DNA from: Achatina immaculata
Taxonomy: Eukaryota > Mollusca > Gastropoda > Stylommatophora > Achatinidae
Direction: 5' to 3'
DNA length: 64,000 nt
Assembly (NCBI GenBank): GCA_009760885.1
Contig: CM019702.1
Span: 50,038,840 to 50,102,839, forward strand
In this document: positions 35,205 to 47,442 of the stretch, one piece after another
How the letters are laid out: every line of letters starts with the position of its first letter
How positions within the stretch are numbered: position 1 is the stretch's first letter
Notes under the pieces: model-generated
Database searches by the model: none
Seen by the model: only the letters and a program-made list of their open reading frames with translations
Told to the model about the DNA's origin: nothing
Program-made: the position numbers and the translations under genes

Positions 35205-37512
35205 GGGGACATTCATAGACAGATATGATTAGGGGAAATTATTAGACAGATATGATTAGGGGAAATTATTAGACAGATATGATTAGGGGAAATTATTAGA
35301 CAGATATGTTTAGGGGAAATTATTAGACAGATATGATCAGGGGAAATTATTAGACAGATATGATTAGGGGAAATTATTAGACAGATATGATTAGGGGAAA
35401 TTCATAGATAGATATGATTAGGTGAAATTATTAGACAAATATGATTAGGGGAAATTCATAGACAGATATGATTAGGGGAAATTCATAGACAGATATGATT
35501 AGGGGAAATTCATAGACAGATATGATTAGGGGAAATTCATAGACAGATATGATTAGGGGAAATTCATAAACAGATATGATTAGGGGAAATTCATAGACAG
35601 ATATGATTAGGGGAAATTAATAGACAGATATGATTAGGGGAAATTCATAGATAGATATGATTAGGGGAAATTATTAGACAGATATGATTAGGGGAAATTA
35701 TTAGACAGATATGATTAGGGGAAATTCATAGACAGATATGATTAGGGGAAATTCATAGACAGATATGATTAGGGGAAATTCATAGATAGATATGATTAAG
35801 GGAAATTCATAGATAGATATGATTAGGGGAAATTCATAGACAGATATGATTAGGGGAAATTCATAGATAGATATGATTAGGGGAAATTCATAGACAGATA
35901 TGATTAGGGAAAATTCATAGACAGATATGATTAGGGGAAATTATTAGACAGATATGATTAGGGAAAATTATTAGTCAGATATGATTAGGGGAAATTCATA
36001 GACAGATATGATTAGGGGAAATTCATAGATAGATATGATTAGGGGAAATTCATAGATAGATATGATTAGGGGAAATTCATAGATAGATATAATTAGGGGA
36101 AATTATTAGACAGATATGATTAGGGGAAATTATTAGACAGATATGGTCAAGGGAAATTATTAGATAGATATGATTAGAGAAATTCATAGACAGATATGAT
36201 TAGGGGAAATTATTAGACAGATATGGTCAAGGGAAATTATTAGACAGATATGATTAGGGGAAATTATTAGACAGACACGTTTAGGGGAAATTATTAGACA
36301 GATATGTTTAGGGAAAATTATTAGACAGATATGATTAGGGGAAATTATTAAACAGACATGATTAGGGGAAATTATTAGACAGATATGATCAGGGGAAATT
36401 ATTAGACAGATATGTTTAGGGGAAATTATTAGACAGGTATGATTAGGGGAAATTATTAGACAGACATGATCAGGGGAAATTATTAGACAGATATGATTAG
36501 GGGAAATTATTAAACAGACACGATTAGGGAAAATTATTAGACAGATCTGATTAGGGGAAATTATTAGACAGATATGATTAGGGGAAATTATTAAACAGAT
36601 ACGATTAGGAGAAATTATTAAATATACAATATTAGGGGAAATTATTAGGCAGATAAGATTAGGGGAAATTATTAGGCAGATATGATTAGGGGAAATTATT
36701 AGACAGATATGAATAGGGGAAATTATTAGACAGATATGTTTAGGGGAAATTATTAGACAGATACGATTAGGGGAAATTATTAGGCAGATATGACAAGTGG
36801 AAATTATTAGACAGATACGATTAGGGGAAATTATTAGACAGACATGATTAGGGGAAATTATTAGACAGATATGATTAGGGGAAATTATTAGACAGACATG
36901 TTTAGGGAAATTATTAGACAGATCTGATTAGGGGAAATTATTAGACAGATATGATTAGGGGAAATTATTAAACAGATACGATTAGGAGAAATTATTAAAT
37001 ATACAATATTAGGGGAAATTATTAGGCAGATAAGATTAGGGGAAATTATTAGGCAGATATGATTAGGGGAAATTATTAGACAGATATGAATAGGGGAAAT
37101 TATTAGACAGATATGTTTAGGGGAAATTATTAGACAGATACGATTAGGGGAAATTATTAGGCAGATATGACAAGTGGAAATTATTAGACAGATACGATTA
37201 GGGGAAATTATTAGACAGACATGATTAGGGGAAATTATTAGACAGATATGATTAGGGGAAATTATTAGACAGACATGTTTAGGGGAAATTATTAGACAGG
37301 TATGATTAGGGGAAATTATTAGACAGACATGATTAGGGGAAATTATTAGACAGACATGATTAGGGGAAATTATTAGACAGACATGATTAGGTGAAATTAT
37401 TAGACAGATATGATTAGGGAAATTATTAGACAGATATGATTAGGGGAAATTCATAGATAGATATGATTAGGGGAAATTATTAGACAGATATGATTAGGGG
37501 AAATTATTAGAC
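35205..37512. repeat. 27-bp minisatellite, about 85 units
   Basis: Units of ACAGATATGATTAGGGGAAA plus TTATTAG or TTCATAG. The TTCATAG variant dominates the left half and TTATTAG the right. A block starting ACAGATCTGATTAGG at 36541 recurs at 36918 with the same series of variant units, so there is a higher-order repeat of about 377 bp. Confidence 0.95.
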
Positions 37513-38632
37513 TGAAAATAAAACAAACAAGAAAGTAGCAAAACGATTAACGTGGAAAAAGAAATAATAATAATAAATGAATAAGATTAAGAAGAATAAG
37601 AACAATTATTCGTCAATGAAAATGTTTGACATATATAAATGTATGATACAAATATGAAAACAATATTCGACTGTAGAAAAGAACAATTAGGACGATTCTT
37701 CTTCTTGTTCTTGTTCTTCTCCTTCTAACCACTAAAACGTAATACTTTGTCTAATACATTCTTACAATCTCTTTAATCATCCCGTGAAGAACAAGTCACG
37801 GAGGAATCTACGTTTATTTTTCTCTTTTCCCCAGCCAATTTTATCTTTCATTTAATTCAACGACAATTCAAACTAATACATCTACAGGAAAGTCAGTATT
37901 TACATTGCAAATAAACAATATGATGATTATGATGATGATGATAATGGTGGTAACCTTCCATGTAATCTTCTGAAGGAAACTAACCGTTGTTAAACTGTTA
38001 CAGATTTATCAGTACGTCCCTGTCATGAGACGCAAGATAGGATTGGACGAGCAGGCTGTCACGTGGTCTTACGTCCTTGAACCTGTCTCTGTTGGATGCA
38101 GGTGCGTGGAGAATCGGGTCATGTCAGCCGGGTTTTGATTGCGTTTAAGGTTTGGAAAGCAAATTCGGAGAAAACACTTTCACAATCATAACACAATCAC
38201 AACACAATCATAACACAACGGTGCGTTTACACTCCAGTTTCATTTTTGATCCCGCGCGGTTAAAACAAAAAATGTGAAGATTTCTTGTGACTTATTTTCT
38301 TCTACACTGCTCAGTTTGTTTTGTTGTCGTTTCATCTGTGACAAGTTGATAATTTATGTGCCAAGTTTTGCTAATATTATTTGGATGTGAATTTTGTTAA
38401 GAATAACTTAGCTGTTATTTGATGTTAGTTTCGTAACAATCATTTAGGTGTTTATTTTGATAAAACTACAAACTCTTGCATACTGTCTAAAAACACCCAC
38501 ATATTCTGACTTGTTATCAGAATGAAAAACGTAGAACTGGCGTCATGTTTGGCGGTCATGTTTTGTGTATGCCATGTTGGCAGGAAGCCATGTTTGGTTG
38601 TGTCTTGTATATAGTATGTAACATACGCTTGT
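37513..38632. repeat. Repeated 2.3-kb segment, copy 3, cut by assembly gap
   Basis: Nearly identical to copy 1 (23017-24133), including the homopolymer lengths where copy 2 differs. One visible difference is a missing ATG unit near 37921. It stops at the 100-N gap in the middle of the segment. Confidence 0.93.
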
Positions 38633-38732
38633 NNNNNNNNNNNNNNNNNNNNNNNNNNNNNNNNNNNNNNNNNNNNNNNNNNNNNNNNNNNNNNNNNNNN
38701 NNNNNNNNNNNNNNNNNNNNNNNNNNNNNNNN
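38633..38732. other. Assembly gap, 100 N
   Basis: Exactly 100 N, the usual placeholder for a gap of unknown size. The left side is inside copy 3 of the 2.3-kb segment and the right side is inside a 33-bp minisatellite. Confidence 1.
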
Positions 38733-39532
38733 TGTTCTCAAAATATTGCAGTTGTGTTATTGTCATGTTCTCAAAATATTTAGTTGTGTTATTGTCATGT
38801 TCTCAAAACGTTGTAGTTGTGTTATTGTCATGTTCTCAAAACATTGTAGTTGTGTTATTGTCATGTTCTCAAAACATTGTAGTTGTGTTATTGTCATGTT
38901 CCCGAAACATTGTAGTTGTGTTATTGTCATGTTCTCAAAACATTGTAGTTGTGTTATTGTCATGTTCTCAAAATATTGTAGTTGTGTTATTGTCATGTTC
39001 TCAAAACATTGTAGTTGTGTTATTGTCATGTTCTCAAAACATTGTAGTTGTGTTATTGTATGGTTCTCAAAACATTTGTAGTGTTTATGTCATGTTCCAA
39101 ACATTGTAGTTGTGTTATTGTCATGTTCTCAAAACATTGTAGTTGTGTTATTGTCATGTTCTCAAAACATTGTAGTTGTGTTATTGTCATGTTCTCAAAA
39201 CATTGTAGTTGTGTTATTGTCATGTTCTCAAAACATTGTAGTTGTGTTATTGTCATGTTCTCAAAACATTGTAGTTGTGTTATTGTCATGTTCTCAAAAC
39301 ATTGTAGTTGTGTTATTGTCATGTTCTCAAAACATTGTAGTTGTGTTATTGTCATGTTCTCAAAACATTGTAGTTGTGTTATTGTCATGTTCTCAAAACA
39401 TTGTAGTTGTGTTATTGTCATGTTCTCAAAACATTGTAGTTGTGTTATTGTCATGTTCTCAAAACATTGTAGTTGTGTTATTGTCATGTTCTCAAAACAT
39501 TGTAGTTGTGTTATTGTCATGTTCTCAAACAC
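38733..39532. repeat. 33-bp minisatellite, about 24 units
   Basis: Very uniform units of TTGTAGTTGTGTTATTGTCA plus TGTTCTCAAAACA. The left third is more variable. All long frames across it (for example the repeated MFSKHCSCVIV) follow from the 33-bp period. Confidence 0.96.
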
Positions 39533-40719
39533 AAGTAAGATAGTGAACATCTGATGTAGAGTCCAAGATACTTTGTCTTTGTTTATTTACTTTCATTCTT
39601 ACATTTGTTTTGTTTATTTCCGTGCACTGTGATTATCATGTGATTTATTTTATAAACAATACTTCAATGCAATAATGTATAACTGAACGAAATTGTTATA
39701 TTTCCACACACAAGAATATTAAAGTTTTTGTCATACTTGACAGGACAAGCTGGCTTGTGATAGAAATCTTTGCGAAATAACATAGCATGTCAGAGGGGAA
39801 CTAATACGTGCTGCTCTACCTGTTTATCTGTGACACAGTTGTAGCCCTTGAGTAGTGATAACGAAAACAGTGAAAGCAACGATTATCATCCCTATTTTTA
39901 TAATCAGGACATCCGGATTTTTATAATCAGGACATCCGGATTTTTATAATCAGAATATCCGAATTGACAACACACCAGTTAACAGCGAATCTGACTGGAG
40001 ATGAGATGCTGACATGACACAATTTACCTACTCATTAGTTGGTGAGAAAATACTAGTCACTTAATGAAATAGCAACTCTTTACCCAGCCAGAGCAGTCCT
40101 TGATCATTGTCTCCCCTTGTACAGAACGAAAATGTCTTAATAGATGATCATCAGATTACATGCCTCAATTCACTATTTCTTTCAAAAAATCTGCTTGATG
40201 ATCTTAAGTGTGACTTCATGACAACCGAATTGATTGTCCAAATCCGTTGAGCAATTTCATTATTGTAATGATAGGAATATCATGGCAGGTTACTGGCGTG
40301 ATATAAGAAAATGATAGACGAGTTGTACTCTGTACAAGTTTCTTTTAAAAAGTGTAGATTATGTTGTAGAATGTGTTGTAGAATCCGTTGTAGAATATGT
40401 TGCAGAATTTGTCGTAGTATCTGCCGTGGAATCTTTGTAGAATAGTTGCAGAAACTAGTTAGAATCTGTGTAGAACCTTGTAGAATCTGTCATAGAATAT
40501 GTTGGAGAATCTGTTGTAGAATATATTGCAGAATCTGTTGTTGAATCTGTTGTAGAATATGTTGCAAAATCTGTGTAGAATCTGTCGTAGAAACTGCTGT
40601 AGGATATTTCAGAAGTTTAATTTTAAGTCGTGTTGCAATAAGACTTTGTGGTTAGGAGGAAGTCCACAGCTCTCTCCAGCCTCCCGCAACAGCCTTACTT
40701 AAGATTATAATTATCAGGT
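39533..40719. other. Mostly single-copy DNA with two small repeats
   Basis: Three copies of a 24-bp unit (TTTTTATAATCAGGACATCC plus GGAT) lie at 39892-39965. A loose repeat of GTAGAATCTGTTGTAGAATA with short variants lies at 40365-40600. No gene is recognised. Confidence 0.6.
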
Positions 40720-42035
40720 CTGGTTGTGTTACGTCTGCACAAACTTAACACTTTAGAGTACAAGTGGTTGTGTTAATTCTGCAAACATTTAACACTTTAG
40801 AGTACAGGTCGGTTGTGGTAATTCTGTACAGATTTAACACTTCTAGAGTACAGGTATGGTTGTGTTAATTATGTACACATTTAACACTTTTAGAGTACAT
40901 GTCTAGTTGTGTTAATTCTGCACACATTTGACACTTGTAGAGTACAGCTCTGGTTGTGTTAATTTTTTACCCATTTGACGCTTTTTGAGTGCAGGTATGA
41001 TCGTGTTAATTCTGCACACATTTGACACTTTTAAAGTACAGTTCGGTAATTCTGCACACATCTGACACTTTTAAAGTACAGGTCTGGTAATTCTGCACAC
41101 ATTTTACACTTTTAAAGTACAGGTCTGGTAATTCTGCACACATCTGACACTTTTAAAGTACAGGTCTGGTAATTCTGCACACATTTGACACTTTTAAAGT
41201 ACAGGTCTGGTAATTCTGCACACATCTGACACTTTTAAAGTACAGGTCTGGTAATTCTGCACACATCTGACACTTTTAAAGTACAGTTCGGTAATTCTGC
41301 ACACATCTGACACTTTTAAAGTACAGGTCTGGTAATTCTGCACACATTTGACACTTTAAGGTACAGGTCTGGTAATTCTGGACACATTTGACACTTTTAG
41401 AGTACAGGTCTGGTTGTGTTAATTATGTACACATTTAACACTTTAGAGTACATGTCTAGTTGTGTTAATTCTGCACACATTTGACACTTGTAGAGTACAG
41501 CTCTGGTTGTGTTAATTTTTTACCCATTTGACGCTTTTTGAGTGCAGGTATGATCGTGTTAATTCTGCACACATTTGACACTTTTAAAGTACAGTTCGGT
41601 AATTCTGCACACATCTGACACTTTTAAAGTACAGGTCTGGTAATTCTGCACACATTTTACACTTTTAAAGTACAGGTCTGGTAATTCTGCACACATCTGA
41701 CACTTTTAAAGTACAGGTCTGGTAATTCTGCACACATTTGACACTTTTAAAGTACAGGTCTGGTAATTCTGCACACATCTGACACTTTTAAAGTACAGGT
41801 CTGGTAATTCTGCACACATCTGACACTTTTAAAGTACAGTTCGGTAATTCTGCACACATCTGACACTTTTAAAGTACAGGTCTGGTAATTCTGCACACAT
41901 TTGACACTTTTAAGGTACAGGTCTGGTAATTCTGGACACATTTGACACTTTTAGAGTACAGGTCTGGTAATTCTGCACACATTTCACACTTTTCAAGTAC
42001 AGGTCTAGTAATTCTGCACACATTTGACACTGTCG
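40720..42035. repeat. 41-bp minisatellite with 554-bp higher-order repeat
   Basis: The core unit is AATTCTGCACACATCTGACA, CTTTTAAAGTACAGGTCTGG and T, with longer units carrying GGTTGTGTTAATT. The ordered set of variants beginning TGTGTTAATTATGTACACAT at 40861 returns at 41415, giving a period of about 554 bp. Confidence 0.94.
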
Positions 42036-42509
42036 GTTCTAAAATGTGTGTTCCAGCCCCGACAGTTTATTTGCAACTTCATTTATCACTCTGTTTTCAA
42101 AGATTAATTTTATCTTCATGTGCTCTCTATGTATGAAATATTTATAAAAGATAATGCAAACATCAGCTAAGGACTAACGTCTGTGAATTAAATTTATTCT
42201 TGCATAAAATGAACTTTAATTTTAACGTAGTTACTTGAGCTAATAAAAGCACTGACAAAGGTCATAAAAAAGATGTTTGTGTTCCGCGGTCTTGACTCTT
42301 TGTTCTTGAGTCTCTTATCATAGTTTACAATCAATGTCTCCTATACGGGTCCTGCCAGGTGACGCTGACCGGCACGGGAAGGATGTACGATGTAAGAAAA
42401 GAAGAAGATGGACATGGTAGCTGTGATCTTGAACAAAGCATCTACTGAGATTGTTTCGCAGGAAGCAGGGAATAACTTAAGACCTTACTGGACTTAAACG
42501 TCAACAATA
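42036..42509 (+). mobile_element. Single-copy DNA with a LINE 3' terminus at about 42350-42400
   Basis: GGTGACGCTGACCGGCACGG followed by GAAGGATGTACGATGTAAGA matches the 3' end of the LINE at 1-2095 (after ALCDV and the stop). Only the last 50-70 bp are present. Nothing else is recognised in this stretch. Confidence 0.55.
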
Positions 42510-43575
42510 TTTAGAGAAGGAGCTAACAAGAGCTGGAGACACAACTGAGAAGGAGCTAACAAGAGCTGGAGACAAAGCTGAGATGGAGCTAACAAGAGCT
42601 GGAGACACAGCAGAGAAGTAGCTAACAAGAGATGGAGACACAGCTGAGAAGGAGCTAACAAGAGATGGAGACACAACTCAGAAGGAGCTAACAAGAGCTG
42701 GAGACACAACTGAGAAGGAGCTAACAAGAGATGGAGACACAACTCAGAAGGAGCTAACAAGAGCTGGAGACACAACTGAGAAAGAGCTAAACAAGAGATG
42801 GAGACACAACTCAGAAGGAGCTAACAAGAGCTGGAGACACAACTCAGAAGGAGCTAACAAGAGATGGAGACACAACTCAGAAGGAGCTAACAAGAGCTGG
42901 AGACACAGCTGAGAAGCAGCTAACAAGAGCTGGAGACAAAACTGAGAAGGAGCTAACAAGAGCTGGAGACACAACTGAGAAGGAACTAACAGAGCGGAGC
43001 GAGACACAGTTGAGAAGGAGCTAACAAGAGTTAGAGACACAGCTCAGAAGGAGCTAACAAGAGTTAGAGACACAGCTGAGAAGGAGCTAACAAGAGGGAG
43101 ACACAACTCAGAAGGAGCTAACAAGAGCTGGAGACACAACTGAGAAAGAGCTAACAAGAGATGGAGACACAACTCAGAAGGAGCTAACAAGAGCTGGAGA
43201 CACAACTCAGAAGGAGCTAACAAGAGATGGAGACACAACTCAGAAGGAGCTAACAAGAGCTGGAGACACAGCTGAGAAGCAGCTAACAAGAGCTGGAGAC
43301 AAAACTGAGAAGGAGCTAACAAGAGCTGGAGACACAACTGAGAAGGAACTAACAAGAGCTGGAGACACAGTTGAGAAGGAGCTAACAAGAGTTAGAGACA
43401 CAGCTCAGAAGGAGCTAACAAGAGTTAGAGACACAGCTGAGAAGGAGCTAACAAGAGTTAGAGACACAGCTGAGAAGTAGCTAACAAGAGTTAGAGACAC
43501 AGCTGAGAAGGAGCTAACAAGAGTTAGAGACACAGCTGAGAAGGAGCTAACAAGAGTTAGAGACACAGCTGAGAA
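42510..43575. repeat. 33-bp minisatellite, about 32 units, with about 364-bp higher-order repeat
   Basis: Units of GAAGGAGCTAACAAGAGCTG plus GAGACACAACTGA. The run of variants starting AAAGAGCTAA at 42781 repeats from 43145. The right end has GTTAGAGACACAG variants. Confidence 0.94.
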
Positions 43576-43752
43576 CAGCAACTCACACAGCGCCTTACAC
43601 AGTGCCTCACACAACGCTTTACACAACGCCTCACACAACGCCTCACACAACGCTTTACACAACACCTCACACAACGCCTTACACAACGCCTTACACAACG
43701 CCTTACACAACGCCTTACACAACGCCTTACACAACGCCTCACACAGAAACCC
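43576..43752. repeat. 12-bp repeat
   Basis: Units of ACAACGCCTTAC or ACAACGCCTCAC. The start (CACAGCGCCTTACACAGTGC) resembles the following arrays. Confidence 0.9.
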
Positions 43753-43804
43753 ATATAGTTATTTCGACATGGCCTCACAAAGCAAATCACGCAGTAACTG
43801 AAAG

Positions 43805-44480
43805 CGCAACTCCCACAGCGCCACATACGGCAATTCATACAGCAAATCACACAGCGCCACATACGGCAATTCATACATCAAATCACACAGCGCCACATAC
43901 GGCAATTCATACATCAAATCACACAGCGCCACACACGGCATTTCATACAGCAAATCACACACGGCAATTCATACAGCAAATCACACAGCGCCACACACCG
44001 CAATTCATACAGCAAATCACACAGCGCCACACACGGAAATTCATACAGCAAATCACACAGCGCCACACACGGCAATTCATACAGCAATTCACATAGCGCC
44101 ACACACCACAATTCATACAGCAAATCACACACCACAATTCATACAGCAAATCACACAGCGCCACACACGGCAATTCATACAGCAAATAACCCAGCTCCAC
44201 ACACGGCAATTCATACAGCAAATCACACAGCGCCACACACGGCAATTCATACAGCAAATCACACAGCGCCACACACCGCAATTCATACAGCAGATCACAC
44301 AGCGCTACACATCGCAATTCATACAGCAAATCGCACACGGAAATTCATACAGCAAATCACACAGCGCCACACACCGCAATTCATACAGCAAATCACACAG
44401 CGCCATACACCACAATTCATACAACAAATCACGCAGCGCCACACACGGCAATTCATACAGAAAATCACACACACCTCCTC
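43805..44480. repeat. 36-bp minisatellite
   Basis: Units of AATTCATACAGCAAATCACA plus CAGCGCCACACACGGC, about 18 copies with some internal deletions. Confidence 0.93.
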
Positions 44481-44519
44481 GCATAACAACTAATTTACAA
44501 CTCCTACAGCTCCTCATAC

Positions 44520-46108
44520 AGTTTACTAACACAGAGCCTCACACAGATTACTAACACAGAGCCTCACACGATTACTAACACAGAGCCTCACACAGATTAC
44601 TAATACAGAGCCTCACACAGATTACTAACACAGAGCCTCACACAGATTACTAACACACAGCCTCACACAGATTACTAACACACAGCCTCACACAGATTAA
44701 TAACACAGAGCCTCACAGAGATTAATAACACAGAGCCTCACACAGAGTACTAATACAGAGCCTCACACAAATTACTAACACAGAGCCTCACACAGAGTAA
44801 TAACACAGAGCCTCACACCGATTACTAGCACAGAGACTCACACAGAGTACAAACACAGAGCCTCACACAGAGTAATAACACAGAGCCTCACACATAGTAC
44901 AAACACAGAACCTCACACAGAGTAATAACACAGAACCTCACACAGAGTAATAACACAGAGCCTCACACAGAGTAATAACACAGAGCCTCGCACAGAGTAA
45001 TAACAGAGCCTCACACAGAGTAATAACACAGAGCCTCACACAGAGTAATAACACAGAGCCTCACACAGAGTAATAACACAGAACTCACACAGAGTAATAA
45101 CCAGAGCCTCACACAGAGTAGTAACACAGAGTCTCACACGGAGTACAAACACAGAGCCTCACACAGAGTAATAACACAGAGCCTCACACAGAGTAATAAC
45201 ACAGAGCCTCACACAGAGTAATAACACAGAGCCTCACACAGAGTAATAACACAGAGCCTCACACAGAGTAATAACACAGAACCTCACAGAGTAATAACAC
45301 AGAGCCTCACACAGAGTAGTAACACAGAGTCTCACACGGAGTACAAACACAGAGCCTCACACAGATACTACACACAGCCTCACACAGATTACTAACACAC
45401 AGCCTCACACAGATTAATAACACAGAGCCTCACAGAGATTAATACACAGAGCCTCACACAGAGTACTAATACAGAGCCTCACACAAATTACTAACACAGA
45501 GCCTCACACAGAGTAATAAACAGAGCCTCACACCGATTACTAGCACAGAGACTCACACAGAGTACAAACACAGAGCCTCACACAGGATAATAACACAGAG
45601 CCTCACACATAGTACAAACACAGAACCCACACAGAGTAATAAACACAGAACCTCACACAGAGTAAAACACAGAGCCTCACACAGAGTAAACACAGAGCCT
45701 CGCACAGAGTAATAACAGAGCCTCACACAGAGTAATAACACAGAGCCTCACACAGAGTAATAACACAGAGCCTCACACAGAGTAATAACACAGAACTCAC
45801 ACAGAGTAATAACACAGAGCCTCACACAGAGTAGTAACACAGAGTCTCACACGGAGTACAAACACAGAGCCTCACACAGAGTAATAACACAGAGCCTCAC
45901 ACAGAGTAATAACACAGAGCCTCACACAGAGTAATAACACAGAGCCTCACACAGAGTAATAACACAGAGCCTCACACAGAGTAATAACACAGAACCTCAC
46001 ACAGAGTAATAACACAGAGCCTCACACAGAGTAGTAACACAGAGTCTCACACGGAGTACAAACACAGAGCCTCACACAGAGTACAAACACAGAGCCTCAC
46101 ACAGATTA
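44520..46108. repeat. 25-bp minisatellite, about 63 units, with about 717-bp higher-order repeat
   Basis: Units of CACAGAGCCTCACACAGAGT plus AATAA, with ATTACTAA and GTACAAA variants. The ordered variants beginning ATTACTAACACACAGCCTC at 44671 return at 45388. The second copy has many one-base deletions. Confidence 0.94.
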
Positions 46109-46289
46109 CTAACAGCGTCCAAAATGCGCATCTCAATCTCCGAGATCTAAAACTACAGATATCCTCAAAATTGCTACACTTGCTCCACAGCAAACCACAG
46201 ACTACGACACCATGTTTATACCTCTGCTCCCAGGTGAGTCTCTGCTCCACAGTAAACCACCGACTATGACACCATGTTTATACCTCTAC

Positions 46290-46920
46290 TCTCACGTCAG
46301 CCTCTCCTCAATATCAGCTCCTGTATGCGACTTACATGAACCACAAACATTCCTGGACAGCAGATGTACTAAATTTAAACAGTTACACATTCCATTCTTA
46401 ACAGTCAGTGAAGTTCACAGTTATCTCTTATCCTTAAAAAACAACAATACAGCTGGGCTTGATGATATTAGTAATAAGATCTTACGTTATGCTGCACTTG
46501 TCATTTCACATACACTAACATATATTTACAACCAGTGCATTGCAAAATGTTATTTCCCTGAGGCTTATAAAACTACTAAGGTGTATCCTTGCTTTAAACC
46601 TGGCTTATCCAACAATCTTACCAACTATAGACCAATATCCATATTATCGTCGTTATCAAAACCATGGAAAAACCCATACACAAAAGAACTCTACGACACA
46701 TGCAAGAGAACAATTTATCATAGACAGTCAGTCAGGCTTTAGACCCAATCATTCCTGCCACACAGCTATTACCAAAATGACAGAAACTGGTTAGTAAACA
46801 TAAATGACGACAGACTATGTGGTGCCACCTTTGTCCACTTTAAAAAGGCATTTGATATGACTGACCACGATATTCTTGTAAGAAAAATAAAGACTTATAG
46901 ACTGCACACTGACCTAACAC
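46290..46920 (+). mobile_element. CR1/Jockey-like LINE fragment, duplicated block copy 1
   Basis: It reads APVCDLHEPQTFLDSRCTKF, KNNNTAGLDDISNKILRYA, KVYPCFKPGLSNNLTNYRPI and SILSSLSKP. A frameshift at about 46663 is followed by FRPNHSCHTAITKM and FKKAFDMTDHDILV-like residues. Then the LINE ends abruptly at 46920, inside the RT, and passes into the repeat array. Confidence 0.88.
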
Positions 46921-46945
46921 GTGTGCGCCTCACACAGAATACCGC

Positions 46946-47442
46946 CCCCCCCCCCCCCAGTGATTCACACAAACTAATCACACAGCGCCTCACACAAACT
47001 AATCACACAGCGCCTCACACAAACTAATCACACAGCGCCTCACACAAACTAATCACACAGCGCCTCACACAAACTAATCACACAAAATAATCACACAGCG
47101 CCTCACAAACTAATCACACAGCGCCTCACACAAACTAATCACACAAACTAATCACACAGCGCCTCACAAAACTAATCACACAGCGCCTCACAAACTAATC
47201 ATACAGTGCCTCACACAAAATAATCACACAGCGCCTCACACAAAATACTCACACAGCGCCTCACACAAAATACTCACACAGTGCCTCACACAAAATACTC
47301 CACAGCGCCTCACACAAAATACCCACACAGCCCTCACAAAATAGTCACACAGCGCTCACACAAAATACCCACACAGCGCCTCACACAAAATATTCACACA
47401 GCGCCTCACACAAAATACCCACACAGCGCCTCACACAAAATA
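46946..47442. repeat. 24/25-bp minisatellite (CACACAGCGCCTCACACAAA family), first array
   Basis: Units end in CTAAT (25 bp) at the left and ATAC (24 bp) at the right. It shares the CACAG-GCCTCACACA core with the array at 44520-46108. Confidence 0.93.

Larger units (their letters stand above)
46109..47442. repeat. 1,334-bp tandem duplication, copy 1 (LINE fragment plus 25-bp repeat)
   Basis: It starts CTAACAGCGTCCAAAATGCG and holds a 60-bp internal doublet (GACACCATGTTTATACCTCT twice), the LINE fragment at 46290-46920, a C-run at 46946, and an array of CACACAGCGCCTCACACAAA units. The copy at 47443 starts with the same bases. Confidence 0.93.

Noticed and set aside
35205..37512. Telomere-like TTAGGGG in every unit
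   Set aside because: It occurs once per 27-bp unit and not as a TTAGGG tandem run, so it is not a telomeric tract.
38545..39554. Open frames on both strands over the 33-bp array (VLLSCSQNIV, ENMTITQLQC)
   Set aside because: All frames are open because the unit is 33 bp. Two of them also run through the N gap.
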